From positions 1 through 36,231 of the IMG/VR virus record IMGVR_UViG_3300046810_000299: a stretch of DNA of 36,231 nucleotides, one strand, 5' to 3'. The DNA comes from a virus. A program made the translations under genes and the position numbers. This document shows positions 7,280 to 14,353 of this stretch, piece by piece. Position 1 is the stretch's first letter. Each line of letters begins with the position of its first letter. The notes below the pieces were generated by a model. It worked only from the letters and a program-made list of their open reading frames with translations, did not search any database and was not told where the DNA came from.

Positions 7280-7679
7280 AGAGAAGCTCTTCGACCCGGC
7301 CCGTATGCCAGCTCGCGACGACGAGGGAAAGGCCTGGCATCCAGACTTCGACGACCGCTGGGAGCACCCCGTTTTCGGGGAAGAGTACGTCTGCACGCTG
7401 AAGCTCGCACAGGCCGGATTCGCCTTCGCCTTCCATCACATGGATCCGAACGACGAGGAATTTGACAGGGCGTGCGAAAGCAGCGACTTCTCGATGTGGA
7501 CGCCTCGCGATATGTCGGCCGAAGGCTGGTGGGGCGTCGGCATCGGCGACACCGAGGACGGCCCCTGCGCCTGGTACGTCCGCCCCGTCGAAGGCGAGGC
7601 CCAGGCCGCTCTGATCGCCAAGGAGCGCGAGGCGCTCGACAAGCTTCAGGACCCTCGCTCCAACACGGGGCATCACTGA
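7269..7679 (+). CDS. Hypothetical phage protein, 136 aa
   Basis: ATG at 7269 lies inside the end of the zinc-ribbon gene. The product is acidic and rich in W, F and D. Notable segments are DFDDRWEHPVFGEEYVC (about residues 25-41) and DMSAEGWWGVGIGD (about 80-93). The sequence looks like a compact soluble fold. No known family; encoded in the middle of the early operon. Confidence 0.62.
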   Translation: MTSEEKLFDPARMPARDDEGKAWHPDFDDRWEHPVFGEEYVCTLKLAQAGFAFAFHHMDPNDEEFDRACESSDFSMWTPRDMSAEGWWGVGIGDTEDGPCAWYVRPVEGEAQAALIAKEREALDKLQDPRSNTGHH

Positions 7680-7681
7680 CT

Positions 7682-8542
7682 ATGGATACCTCGATAATGC
7701 CCATCAAATCGTTCCAAATCGGCGTCTCCCAGTGGCTGGTTGACTGCCTCGGCGTCGACTGCGCCATGGATACGCACGAGCGGAATCACCGCTTCCTCGA
7801 GGAGGCCCTCGAACTCGTGCAGTCAAAGGGCTGCACCGCGTCCGAAGCGCACCAGCTCGTCGACTACGTATTCAACCGGCCCGTCGGTGAGCCCGTCCAG
7901 GAAGTGGGTGGCGTCATGGTCACCCTCGCCGCCCTCTGCACTGCCGCGGACATCGACCTGGCTACCTCCGCCGACGACGAATTGCGCCGGATCTGGACGA
8001 AGGTGCCCGAGATCCGCGCGAAGCATGGGGCGAAGCCGAAGCACTCGCCACTTCCGGAGACGGCCACGGACTACCGGGGAAACCCGGTCGACCCGACGTA
8101 TCTTCTCGTCCGTGATCCAGCCTTCTGGGCTCGCGCAGAATCGGATGCCTGGCACCGAGCCATTCCCGACGTTCGCAAAGCGTTCCAGGATCTCGCCCGC
8201 GCTACGCCGTCGAGCACCTTGAAGTTCTTCGGTGTCGACGTTGCTGACGGCGTCAGCACCACGGTTCGTGGCCACGTCGACGCAAAGGGCAACTACCACA
8301 TCGACGACATCCAGCAGGAGCCCGTACCCAGCGTGGAAGAGACCGCCAACGCGCTATGCCTTGTCGGAGACACCGAGCACATCACCGACGAGGCGATCGT
8401 TACCTGGACGGACGCACAGCGGCAGGAAGCGTTCGACTGGGCCATTGCCCTTCACTACCGCGCCAGCGATAACGACGACGTCGAGGTGCCGCAGCGGCCC
8501 ACGTTCACCATCGCGGCCTCGGCGGAGGCAACGCGTGGCTGA
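7682..8542 (+). CDS. MazG-like nucleotide pyrophosphohydrolase family protein with extra C-terminal region
   Basis: ATG at 7682 starts two bases after the previous stop. Residues 33-110 resemble phage MazG-like proteins: RNHRFLEEALELVQ with E40-E41-x2-E44, then QEVGGVMVTLAALC starting near E74. MazG-type enzymes hydrolyse NTPs to NMP and pyrophosphate and use an ExxE...ExxD metal site. Here the last Asp position is Gly (E74-V-G-G77), so activity is uncertain. The C-terminal 170 residues are additional: a DPTYLLVRDPAFWARAESDAW segment and a D/E-rich end, which suggests a fused domain of unknown role. It overlaps the next gene by eight bases. Confidence 0.75.
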   Translation: MDTSIMPIKSFQIGVSQWLVDCLGVDCAMDTHERNHRFLEEALELVQSKGCTASEAHQLVDYVFNRPVGEPVQEVGGVMVTLAALCTAADIDLATSADDELRRIWTKVPEIRAKHGAKPKHSPLPETATDYRGNPVDPTYLLVRDPAFWARAESDAWHRAIPDVRKAFQDLARATPSSTLKFFGVDVADGVSTTVRGHVDAKGNYHIDDIQQEPVPSVEETANALCLVGDTEHITDEAIVTWTDAQRQEAFDWAIALHYRASDNDDVEVPQRPTFTIAASAEATRG

Positions 8543-8762
8543 GTACACCGCCCGCTGTGCCGCCCGAGACACCCGTCGCGCTATCGCGCGAGCCGAGAAA
8601 GCGCTCGAGCAGCTGCGCAACTGCGCCGTTCACTGGGCAGACCTCGATAGCTCATTCGAAAGCGACGTCGACAGCATCGAAGTGCCGCAGGACATCGTTC
8701 GCCTAAAGGAAGACCTCGATGGGGTGTACCCAACTCGGGCGAAGGGACGGATGTCCCAATAA
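8535..8762 (+). CDS. Small helical protein, 75 aa
   Basis: GTG at 8535 lies inside the end of the MazG-like gene, and the stop shares one base with the ATG of the next gene (TAATG). The product is an arginine/alanine-rich helix, with heptad-like ARDTRRAIARAEKALEQL near the N-terminus, followed by an acidic stretch. No domain recognised. Existence is supported by the tight overlaps on both sides. Confidence 0.55.
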   Translation: MAEYTARCAARDTRRAIARAEKALEQLRNCAVHWADLDSSFESDVDSIEVPQDIVRLKEDLDGVYPTRAKGRMSQ

Positions 8763-8968
8763 TGGACACGAAAATCGAGAAAATGAGCCCATTCGCCGAC
8801 TGGATGCAGGCCTGCGGCCTCCCCACGATCAACGCGGCCGCCAATGCGCTTGGCGTCCACCGCCATACAGCCGAGAGGATGCACAAGCGCGAACTCACGA
8901 AGTTCGAACGCCTCGCCATGGCCGCCGCCTACCACCGCATCAAGCCTTTCGACAGGACCTCGCCGTGA
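8762..8968 (+). CDS. Small helix-turn-helix protein (Cro-like)
   Basis: ATG at 8762 overlaps the previous stop by one base. In its 68 residues, TINAAANALGVHRHTAERM (about residues 21-39) reads as a helix-turn-helix with the usual ALGV turn and a polar recognition helix. It is followed by a KFERLAMAAAYHR helix. It probably binds DNA as a dimer and represses or activates a phage promoter. The stop overlaps the next GTG (8965). Confidence 0.68.
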   Translation: MDTKIEKMSPFADWMQACGLPTINAAANALGVHRHTAERMHKRELTKFERLAMAAAYHRIKPFDRTSP

Positions 8969-9675
8969 GCAGTGAAACGATTGCCCTGGACCAGCTTGCC
9001 TACCGCGCGTGCAAGCTCAACCGCATCACACGCGACGAACCGGGCGCCGGCGAGCTCGCGAAGATGGAGCGTCTGATCGAATTCCTGCGTCCTCACCTCG
9101 TTGCGCAGGAGGCCGCACAGCGGAAAGGCGCGGTGAGCTTCGATGACTGGTACGTCCAGCATTCGTTCGATTACGAACGCCACCCGCTGGGCAGCCGGGA
9201 GTGTGAGTTGCAGCGGGAAGGCTGGGATGCCGCGCTCGCCGCCAAGCCAACTGGCGACACCTGCACGTGCCCGACGTGCGGCGACTGGTACGCGGCCGAA
9301 GACATCGACAGGATGGTGAAGGAGATCTCCGACGCTCTGGGGTCGACGGCGACCCATCCGAAGCTCTGCGACATCGTCGTTGAGACGGTACGGGCCGTTC
9401 GCGAGGATGCCGCTCAGCCGCGGCCGATGGACTTGTCGGATGGGTTGCCGTTCGACGATGACGTGCAGGAGATTTTGGGGCGCATGTGCTTCCAGTGCAT
9501 CAGCATTGCTGGGGCCCTACGCAAGATGGGGCACGTCATCGACCGCAAGGCCGAGGCGGAACAGGCGTCCGTTCTGCACTGGCTCCTTGGTCACTACTTA
9601 CGCAGCGGCAAAGAATGGCGTGCGGCGGCCAGTGACGAATTGAAAGCGGCCGCGCCGGAGGTGCGCCATGGCTGA
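8965..9675 (+). CDS. Hypothetical phage protein with a central CxxC pair
   Basis: GTG at 8965 overlaps the HTH gene's stop by four bases. The product has 236 residues. A segment near residues 55-85 (SFDDWYVQHS...RECELQREGWDAAL) resembles short sequences found in many phage early proteins. Then comes a C-x-C-x2-C cluster around residue 100 (TCTCPTCGDWY). The C-terminal half is helical and resembles unknown-function phage proteins, with FDDDVQEILGRMCFQC and a final helix. Metal binding through the Cys cluster is plausible. Function unknown. Confidence 0.65.
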   Translation: MSSETIALDQLAYRACKLNRITRDEPGAGELAKMERLIEFLRPHLVAQEAAQRKGAVSFDDWYVQHSFDYERHPLGSRECELQREGWDAALAAKPTGDTCTCPTCGDWYAAEDIDRMVKEISDALGSTATHPKLCDIVVETVRAVREDAAQPRPMDLSDGLPFDDDVQEILGRMCFQCISIAGALRKMGHVIDRKAEAEQASVLHWLLGHYLRSGKEWRAAASDELKAAAPEVRHG

Positions 9676-9838
9676 TTCCTTCGTCAAGACCAAGGCCATG
9701 GCCGACCCGAACTACAACCCGTACTGCCTGCGCCATGCCGCGTGCGGCCGTATGGAGAAGGTCGAGACCATGTTTTGGCGGTGTCCCCGCTGCGGCGCCG
9801 AGCACGACGAGCGGGAGGGCACCATTGATGGCGCTTGA
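9668..9838 (+). CDS. 56-aa zinc-ribbon protein
   Basis: ATG at 9668 overlaps the end of the previous gene by eight bases, and the stop TGA is at 9836-9838. The product holds C20, H23, C26 and a second knuckle C39-P-R-C42-G, a small zinc-ribbon pattern. It overlaps the next ATG (9828) by 11 bases. A role as a nucleic-acid or protein adaptor is inferred from the motif only. Confidence 0.6.
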   Translation: MADSFVKTKAMADPNYNPYCLRHAACGRMEKVETMFWRCPRCGAEHDEREGTIDGA

Positions 9839-10061
9839 AGGCATGAGTCTTCCGGAGTTACGCAACGAACTCCGGATGTATGCCGGGCGTGCAGAGGGCA
9901 TCCACGTCAGCCCGTCCGCCTTCGTCGTAATGGCCGAAGCGATCGACGCCAATCTTGGTCGGCTTGAGCGCCTTGCCCGCCTGTGGGAACTGCCGACACG
10001 TGCCACCCGCGACACCGTGAACTGTGCGGACGCCCTGCGCGAGGTCATCGCCGATGCATGA
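9828..10061 (+). CDS. Small helical early protein, 77 aa
   Basis: ATG at 9828 lies within the end of the zinc-ribbon gene. A second ATG at 9843 is preceded by GAAGG and could be the true start. The product is helical, with leucine/arginine repeats (LPELRNELRMYAGRA, then LGRLERLARLWELP). No domain recognised. It overlaps the next gene by eight bases. Confidence 0.58.
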   Translation: MALEGMSLPELRNELRMYAGRAEGIHVSPSAFVVMAEAIDANLGRLERLARLWELPTRATRDTVNCADALREVIADA

Positions 10062-10290
10062 CGCCAACGTCACCGAGGCAACAGCCTTCGTCCGACACTT
10101 CTGGGTCGTCGAGTACGCACGTTCGTTTCGCCGGCAGGTAACGACCCACGACTTGATCGCCCGCTTCGGGTGCTCTCGCGCCTCGGCTTACCGCTACATC
10201 CACGCCCTCCGCGACCTGGGCGTGCTCGGCCAGGACAACCGGCCCGTGCGCCGTGCCGCCGATGGATCTTCGACCGTCGAGCATTGCTGA
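10054..10290 (+). CDS. Small HTH DNA-binding protein, 78 aa
   Basis: ATG at 10054 (an in-frame start at 10024 would overlap more). TTHDLIARFGCSRASAYRYIHALRDLGVL (residues about 30-58) is a clear helix-turn-helix followed by the start of a wing, as in replication or transcription regulators of phages. It is placed just before xis/int, so it may regulate the lysogeny switch. It overlaps the excisionase start region by about 30 bases. Confidence 0.7.
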   Translation: MHDANVTEATAFVRHFWVVEYARSFRRQVTTHDLIARFGCSRASAYRYIHALRDLGVLGQDNRPVRRAADGSSTVEHC

Positions 10291-10570
10291 GGAAAGTGAC
10301 GAAGTGCTTCGCTACCTGACCATCCCGAAGTTTTCCGCAGAGTCCGGGTACACCGAGGATGCGGTGCGGGCAAAGATGAAGGCTGGCGTCTGGCTCGAAG
10401 GCGTGGTGTGGGTGAAGGCGCCCGATGGGCGCATCTTGATCAGCGTGGAAGGCTACGAGACATGGGTGGAAGGAAACATGCTGGCGGCGGTGCTGGGATC
10501 CGCTCCGAGAGCGCGAAGAGCATCATCGTCGACTTCTACTATCGCGGTGTTCGGTGCCGCGAGAGGCTGA
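10262..10570 (+). CDS. xis: Excisionase (Xis)
   Basis: Starts are GTG at 10253 or ATG at 10262; the ATG is listed. The core (about residues 18-72: YLTIPKFSAESGYTEDAVRAKM, then GVVWVKAPDGRILISVEGYETWV) matches the small winged-helix excisionase family found next to tyrosine integrases. Xis bends the attachment DNA and steers Int toward excision. The C-terminal 30 residues are low-complexity and overlap the integrase gene in another frame by 109 bases, so translation past about residue 75 may be of little function. Confidence 0.85.
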   Translation: MDLRPSSIAEESDEVLRYLTIPKFSAESGYTEDAVRAKMKAGVWLEGVVWVKAPDGRILISVEGYETWVEGNMLAAVLGSAPRARRASSSTSTIAVFGAARG

Positions 10571-11649
10571 AGCTGGCGCCGACGCCGGGGAATCAGCGCT
10601 TCGTATCCAACCTCCGCGCCCGGATCCAGGACGACATCGCCCGCGGCACCTTCGACTACGCCAGCTACTTTCCCGACAGTAAGAAAGCCGTTGCCATGGC
10701 CAAAGCGCCCGGCGCGGCCGTGTTCGTTCGGGATGCCCTGCGCCAGTACCTCTCCGGACGCCGCAGCGAGCTCGAGCACACTACGTTCGGCGACTACGAG
10801 AAGGCGATCGAGAACGAATGGATTCCCTACCTTGGTGACCTTCGCCTGGTAGAGGTGACCCGAGGTGTCCTGAAGGAGTGGGTCGCCCAGAAGGGCGCCG
10901 GCATCAAGAGGATCCGCAACCTCCTGCTCCCGCTACGCGGCATGTTCGCCCAGACTTTCGACGACGGCATCATCCCCATGAACCCGTTCGTGGGTTGGAC
11001 ACCGAAGAAGATCTCCCCGCCCAAGGAGGAGGATGACGTCGACCCGTTCAGCCAGGCCGAGGTGAACCTGATCCTGGAGAACTCTGTAGGCCAGGTCCGG
11101 AACCTCTTTCAGTTCTGCTTCTGGACCGGTCTGCGCACCAGCGAGGTCATCGCCCTCCGCTGGGACGACGTCGACCTGAAGGGCCGCACCATGACCATCC
11201 GCCGCGCGAAGGTGCGCAAGCAAGAGAAGGCACCGAAGACCCGCGCAGGCCGTCGCACCGTTACGCTCCTGCAGCCGGCGTACGACGCCCTGGTCGCACA
11301 GCGCCAGCACACCCAGCTCGCCGGACTCGAGATCTTCCTGAATCCGCGAACCGGCGCTCCCTGGGAGCACGACGGCCCGATCCGGAAAACGGCATGGCAG
11401 CCTGCGCTGAAGCGCGCTGGTGTCCGCTACCGGTATCCCTACCAGACCCGTCACACCTTTGCGTCGACGCTTCTATCCGCCGGCGAGAACCCCGTCTGGG
11501 TGGCCACCATGATGGGTCACAAGGACTGGGCCATGATCATCAAAGTGTATGGCCGGTGGATCCCCTCGATCGCTCCGGACGCCGGCGACAAGGTTGCGGC
11601 GCTTTGGTCCGTTTCTAGTCCGAAGATCGCGCAAGTGGTTGATCCGTAG
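10462..11649 (+). CDS. int: Tyrosine-family phage integrase
   Basis: ATG at 10462 gives 395 residues. The N-terminus (GGGAGIRSESAKSIIVDF..., RGVRCRERLKL) is the DUF3596-type arm-site-binding domain seen in phage integrases. A SAM-like core-binding domain spans about 90-175. The catalytic domain shows R225 (in TGLRTSE), the lysine-bearing beta-hairpin (KAPKTRAGRR), R330-H331 (in YQTRHTFAS, with Tyr at the usual first His position, as in related phages), H353 (in MMGHKDW) and nucleophile Y363 (in VYGRW). It catalyses site-specific recombination between attP and attB. The gene ends 3 bases before the tmRNA 3'-end copy, and a 12-mer arm-like repeat lies inside its last codons. It looks intact. 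Confidence 0.95.
   Translation: MGGRKHAGGGAGIRSESAKSIIVDFYYRGVRCRERLKLAPTPGNQRFVSNLRARIQDDIARGTFDYASYFPDSKKAVAMAKAPGAAVFVRDALRQYLSGRRSELEHTTFGDYEKAIENEWIPYLGDLRLVEVTRGVLKEWVAQKGAGIKRIRNLLLPLRGMFAQTFDDGIIPMNPFVGWTPKKISPPKEEDDVDPFSQAEVNLILENSVGQVRNLFQFCFWTGLRTSEVIALRWDDVDLKGRTMTIRRAKVRKQEKAPKTRAGRRTVTLLQPAYDALVAQRQHTQLAGLEIFLNPRTGAPWEHDGPIRKTAWQPALKRAGVRYRYPYQTRHTFASTLLSAGENPVWVATMMGHKDWAMIIKVYGRWIPSIAPDAGDKVAALWSVSSPKIAQVVDP
11603..11614 (+). repeat. Arm-type repeat TTTGGTCCGTTT (left of core)
   Basis: This 12-mer lies within the 3' end of int and recurs exactly twice on the other side of the att core. Eleven bases further on there is a degenerate copy containing TAGTCCG (11616-11622). This is the likely P-arm integrase binding site; the function is inferred from symmetry and spacing. 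Confidence 0.55.
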
Positions 11650-11651
11650 GG

Positions 11652-11686
<35 letters not shown>

Positions 11687-11691
11687 ATATG

Positions 11692-11727
11692 GCCCTCTAA
11701 GTAATTGATTTGCTTAGGGGGCTTTTT
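11692..11727 (+). terminator. Rho-independent terminator after the att core
   Basis: A 10-bp stem, G11692-G11701 with C11713-C11722 (one G-U pair), has an 11-base loop and is followed by TTTTT at 11723-11727. It would terminate int transcription. After integration it would sit directly after the reconstituted ssrA gene and serve as its terminator. Confidence 0.85.
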
Positions 11728-11763
11728 CGTTGGTAGGTGTGGAATGGTGTGGATTGGCCTACG

Positions 11764-11786
11764 TTTGGTCCGTTTTTGGTCCGTTT
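11764..11786 (+). repeat. Two tandem arm-type repeats TTTGGTCCGTTT (right of core)
   Basis: Two exact copies, 11764-11775 and 11775-11786, have an 11-base period, so they lie on the same face of the helix. They match the copy at 11603-11614. This is the pattern expected for P'-arm binding sites of a tyrosine integrase; no footprint is available. Confidence 0.6.
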
Positions 11787-11830
11787 TTTCTGGCTTCTCA
11801 ATCTCTCAACGCCCGCGAAGGAAGTTCACG

Positions 11831-12166
11831 ATGAAGGCAAACGCATACGCGACGGTAATGATGATGGCCCTCTCCTGTGATGTCGAAGGAGAAGGGTTTC
11901 TTTTCTCAGTTCGCCGCGTCGACGGGACGAGCGATGACAAGTTCTTCAAATTCGGTCAGGCGAAAACGATAGAGAGCAGCGAAGTGGCTGCTTTCATCCC
12001 TGAGTGGCGAGACCTCGATTGGTCCACGATTCCGGACTCCATGCTTTCCAAGAGCGAGTCCTTTGCGATCGGATCGAAGTACCGATTCAATGTCAGGGCT
12101 ACAGAAGGCAGCGGCCTCAATCACGATGCGGCGCGAAGCGCATTCCTGGCATTTTTGGCAAGCTGA
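11831..12166 (+). CDS. Accessory (moron-like) protein next to attP, 111 aa
   Basis: ATG at 11831 has AGGAAG upstream; the longer frame from 11705 would cross the arm repeats and is rejected. The product starts KANAYATVMMMALSCDVEG and then resembles a small beta-rich soluble domain (GFLFSVRR...FFKFGQ). Base composition is visibly less GC-rich than in neighbouring genes. A position just inside the phage end, flanked by terminators, is typical of lysogenic-conversion genes. No family recognised. Confidence 0.6.
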   Translation: MKANAYATVMMMALSCDVEGEGFLFSVRRVDGTSDDKFFKFGQAKTIESSEVAAFIPEWRDLDWSTIPDSMLSKSESFAIGSKYRFNVRATEGSGLNHDAARSAFLAFLAS

Positions 12167-12207
12167 CTAATGCAGTTGTGTGCCGGATTTCGAGTCGGTT
12201 ATACGGG

Positions 12208-12225
12208 GGCTCTACAGAGCCTTTT
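12208..12225 (+). terminator. Rho-independent terminator
   Basis: GGCTCT (12208-12213), two-base loop, AGAGCC (12216-12221), then TTTT. It lies 42 bases after the stop of the 111-aa gene and probably ends its transcript. Confidence 0.7.
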
Positions 12226-12228
12226 GTC

Positions 12229-12252
12229 GGCCATTCTTTTTAGGGAATGGCC
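12229..12252. repeat. Perfect 8-bp inverted repeat with T-rich loop
   Basis: GGCCATTC (12229-12236) pairs with GAATGGCC (12245-12252) around TTTTTAGG. It sits directly after the terminator. With no T-run outside the stem it is not a second classic terminator; it may be a protein-binding palindrome. Confidence 0.45.
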
Positions 12253-12368
12253 CCTCCTAAGCCCCGGATTGGTATGAGAGTGCCCGGTTATTTTTAGGGG
12301 GCTTCTAGCTCCTGAATCGCCCCATGAGACGGCTCCGCGCGACGCTTCCCACATCCCAAGGAGGCAGC

Positions 12369-12593
12369 ATGCGCCAGCGATATAACCGACCTCAAACCAG
12401 CGCCCAGATCCGCGCCGTAGCCGACCGCGAGAAGCTCAGCGAATCCCGGCCCTGCCTCAAGCACAACGTCTACTACCAGACCCACCGCCGCATAGGCGCA
12501 CGGATCGTGAAGACGGCTGGGTGCGAGAAGTGCCAGGAGGAACGTCTAGCCGAGTGGCGAGCCCGCGAGGCGACCGACGCTGCGCCCCTATGA
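12369..12593 (+). CDS. Small basic protein, 74 aa
   Basis: ATG at 12369 has an excellent ribosome binding site (AAGGAGG six bases upstream), which decides the start. The product is basic, with one Cys near residue 35 and a C-x2-C pair near residues 56-59 (GCEKCQEE), possibly a metal knuckle. No domain recognised. It converges with the - strand gene ending at 12588, overlapping it by six bases. Confidence 0.65.
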   Translation: MRQRYNRPQTSAQIRAVADREKLSESRPCLKHNVYYQTHRRIGARIVKTAGCEKCQEERLAEWRAREATDAAPL

Positions 12594-12911
12594 CCGGTCG
12601 TCGCTACCCTTCGGCTTCCGTGGTGGAAGCTCGCCTTCATGGGGCATCCGAACCCTTTTCGGAGCCGGGTAGCTAATTGTCCGATTTGCGGCCCATCGTT
12701 CTATCCACCGCTTTGCCTGCGGCTCAGACGCGGCAACAACCTCGATCGCGTTCTCTCGGTTCCCATCGGGAAACACGCTAACCCGCCAGCCAGTGTCGTC
12801 CGCTCTCGGGCGGACCATGGCAAACGTCTGGCCCTGATCGGTGGCGGCATAGCGCTGAGGAAGAAGCCTACCCATGGATTCTTCACGGGGAAGCCAGATC
12901 ACGTTGGTCAT
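12588..12911 (-). CDS. Hypothetical phage protein, 107 aa, last gene of the late strand
   Basis: The start at 12911 has no clear ribosome binding site; an internal ATG at 12875 is possible. The sequence has a WRVSVFPDG beta-hairpin-like segment and an AKRWIERWAAN helix, with a basic proline-rich tail (APKRVRMPHEGELPPRKPKG). It follows the SRAP gene by 27 bases and converges with the + strand gene at 12593. Function unknown. Confidence 0.6.
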   Translation of the reverse strand: MTNVIWLPREESMGRLLPQRYAATDQGQTFAMVRPRADDTGWRVSVFPDGNRENAIEVVAASEPQAKRWIERWAANRTISYPAPKRVRMPHEGELPPRKPKGSDDRS

Positions 12912-12938
12912 AGCGAAACAGAGTAGCCGGCGACCGTC

Positions 12939-13634
12939 TCATAGACTGATGGGCTGGACGACGTCCCTATCTTTGTTCGACGGAGTTCCGACTGCCTTCG
13001 TCACTGGGTAGTAGACCAACGCGGCCTCTGGTACCACCGTCAATACGGAGGCTGCCGCATCGGGCGTTCCCTCTACCCAAACGGCCCACAGGTCTGGCGG
13101 AAGGATGACCGGCTGTCGATCGTGGATATCGCTGGAGACCTTTCCGGGCTCGCCAGTGATGATGGTGTAGGTGTGGGTCCATTCCTCGTCCTGCGAGGCA
13201 CGCCAGCCCTCCCACAAGCCGGCGAACATCAGGAGGTGACCGGCAGGGTCGTGGATGAAATACGGCTGCTTGTTGGGCGACTCGCCCTTCCATTCGAAGT
13301 AGCCGCTCGCCGGCACCAGGCAGCGGCGTTTCTGGAAAGCCGCGGCGTAGGCCTTCGTGGTCCCGGCAAGCAGGCCCTCAGCCCTCGCGTTAATCATGCG
13401 CGCGCCGATTTTCGGGTCCTTGGCCCAGCGCGGAACCAGTCCCCATCGAAAGGCCTTTGCCTCGTAACCTTTTTCGCCGTGAGATACCACCAGCGCCTTC
13501 TGGGTCGGGGCAATATTGAACTGGTCGTCCCGCTGGTTTATCTCGCTGACGATATCCAGCTCAAGCTGGTCCAACACGTCCTTAGCCTCACGGCTAAGGG
13601 ATACGGGTCCGAAGGTGGCGTAGCGTCCGCACAT
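12939..13634 (-). CDS. SRAP (YedK/HMCES-like) abasic-site protein
   Basis: The 231-residue product has all SRAP hallmarks in order. They are Cys2 exposed after Met removal (MCGRYA), the NARAE motif (about residue 82), RRCLVPASGYFEWKG with its catalytic Glu, and SSDIHDRQPVIL with the catalytic His. SRAP proteins cross-link covalently through Cys2 to abasic sites in single-stranded DNA and shield them. Length is normal for the family. In a phage this may protect incoming or replicating DNA, or the gene may be cargo. It is located downstream of virion genes on the same strand. Confidence 0.93.
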   Translation of the reverse strand: MCGRYATFGPVSLSREAKDVLDQLELDIVSEINQRDDQFNIAPTQKALVVSHGEKGYEAKAFRWGLVPRWAKDPKIGARMINARAEGLLAGTTKAYAAAFQKRRCLVPASGYFEWKGESPNKQPYFIHDPAGHLLMFAGLWEGWRASQDEEWTHTYTIITGEPGKVSSDIHDRQPVILPPDLWAVWVEGTPDAAASVLTVVPEAALVYYPVTKAVGTPSNKDRDVVQPISL

Positions 13635-13679
13635 GCTGAAAGCATACCGCGCCGCCGTGAAGGCGACGCGGCCGACCAG

Positions 13680-14192
13680 CTAGGGAACGAAGAAAGACCT
13701 GGAGGTCACCCCAGAAGGTTGTGACACCGCGAGAGTGGAGCGCACCCCATCGCGTACGGCGACTATCTCCCAGTCTTGGAACCACATGTGCTCGTATGGC
13801 GATCCATCGATAGCATTTGGCCGGCATGTCTGGATGTCGAAAAGCATTCGCTCCCATTCGGCCTGCGGGAAGGGGCGAACGAACGCCGCAAGAGATAACG
13901 CTCCACCCACCGAAAGGACGAGGTAGCCGGCGCCCCATTTGGGGTCTTGATCGTATTTCACGGGGTCCCCGAGCGAAACCTCGAACTCGATGCCTTTCAG
14001 GCCCATAAGCATCGATGATTCCAAGTCAGGCACCTCGACGAACGGAGCCTCACCCACCATGGGTATGAATCGATCACCGGCAGGCGTATGGACAACCATC
14101 AGTTGGTTGCCCGGCGCGAAGTAATACCCCGGCTTTGCATCTTTGGTGCGCACCAGTTCGAGATTCGCTGGTGCCATTGGTCCAAATGCCAT
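13680..14192 (-). CDS. Hypothetical protein downstream of the giant gene, 170 aa
   Basis: The start at 14192 is chosen because AGGAG lies seven bases upstream; the longer frame from 14225 has none. The product begins AFGPMAPANLELVRTKDA and reads as a beta-rich soluble protein. No signal peptide or known domain. It is separated by 161 bases from the end of the polyvalent gene, so it may have its own promoter, although none is clear. Confidence 0.68.
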   Translation of the reverse strand: MAFGPMAPANLELVRTKDAKPGYYFAPGNQLMVVHTPAGDRFIPMVGEAPFVEVPDLESSMLMGLKGIEFEVSLGDPVKYDQDPKWGAGYLVLSVGGALSLAAFVRPFPQAEWERMLFDIQTCRPNAIDGSPYEHMWFQDWEIVAVRDGVRSTLAVSQPSGVTSRSFFVP

Positions 14193-14353
14193 GAAATTCT
14201 CCTGTCTCCCCCGAGAGGTCGACATCGTATCGCACCCTTCGGACCGATGATCCCAGCCATTTGGCGGACTACTTTCAGCCGCAAACCGACCAACTCGGCC
14301 ACTGATCGTGCAACGCCATGTTTCATGGGCTGATTTTCAGTGGACGAATCGGC
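14193..14353. other. Gap between the giant gene and the 170-aa gene
   Basis: The gap of 161 bases holds the ribosome binding site of the 170-aa gene and no recognisable coding sequence or strong terminator. Short runs such as CGGACCG are present but do not form a long stem. Confidence 0.35.

Noticed and set aside
12229-12252. Second rho-independent terminator
   Set aside because: The T-run is in the loop and no T-run follows the stem on either strand.
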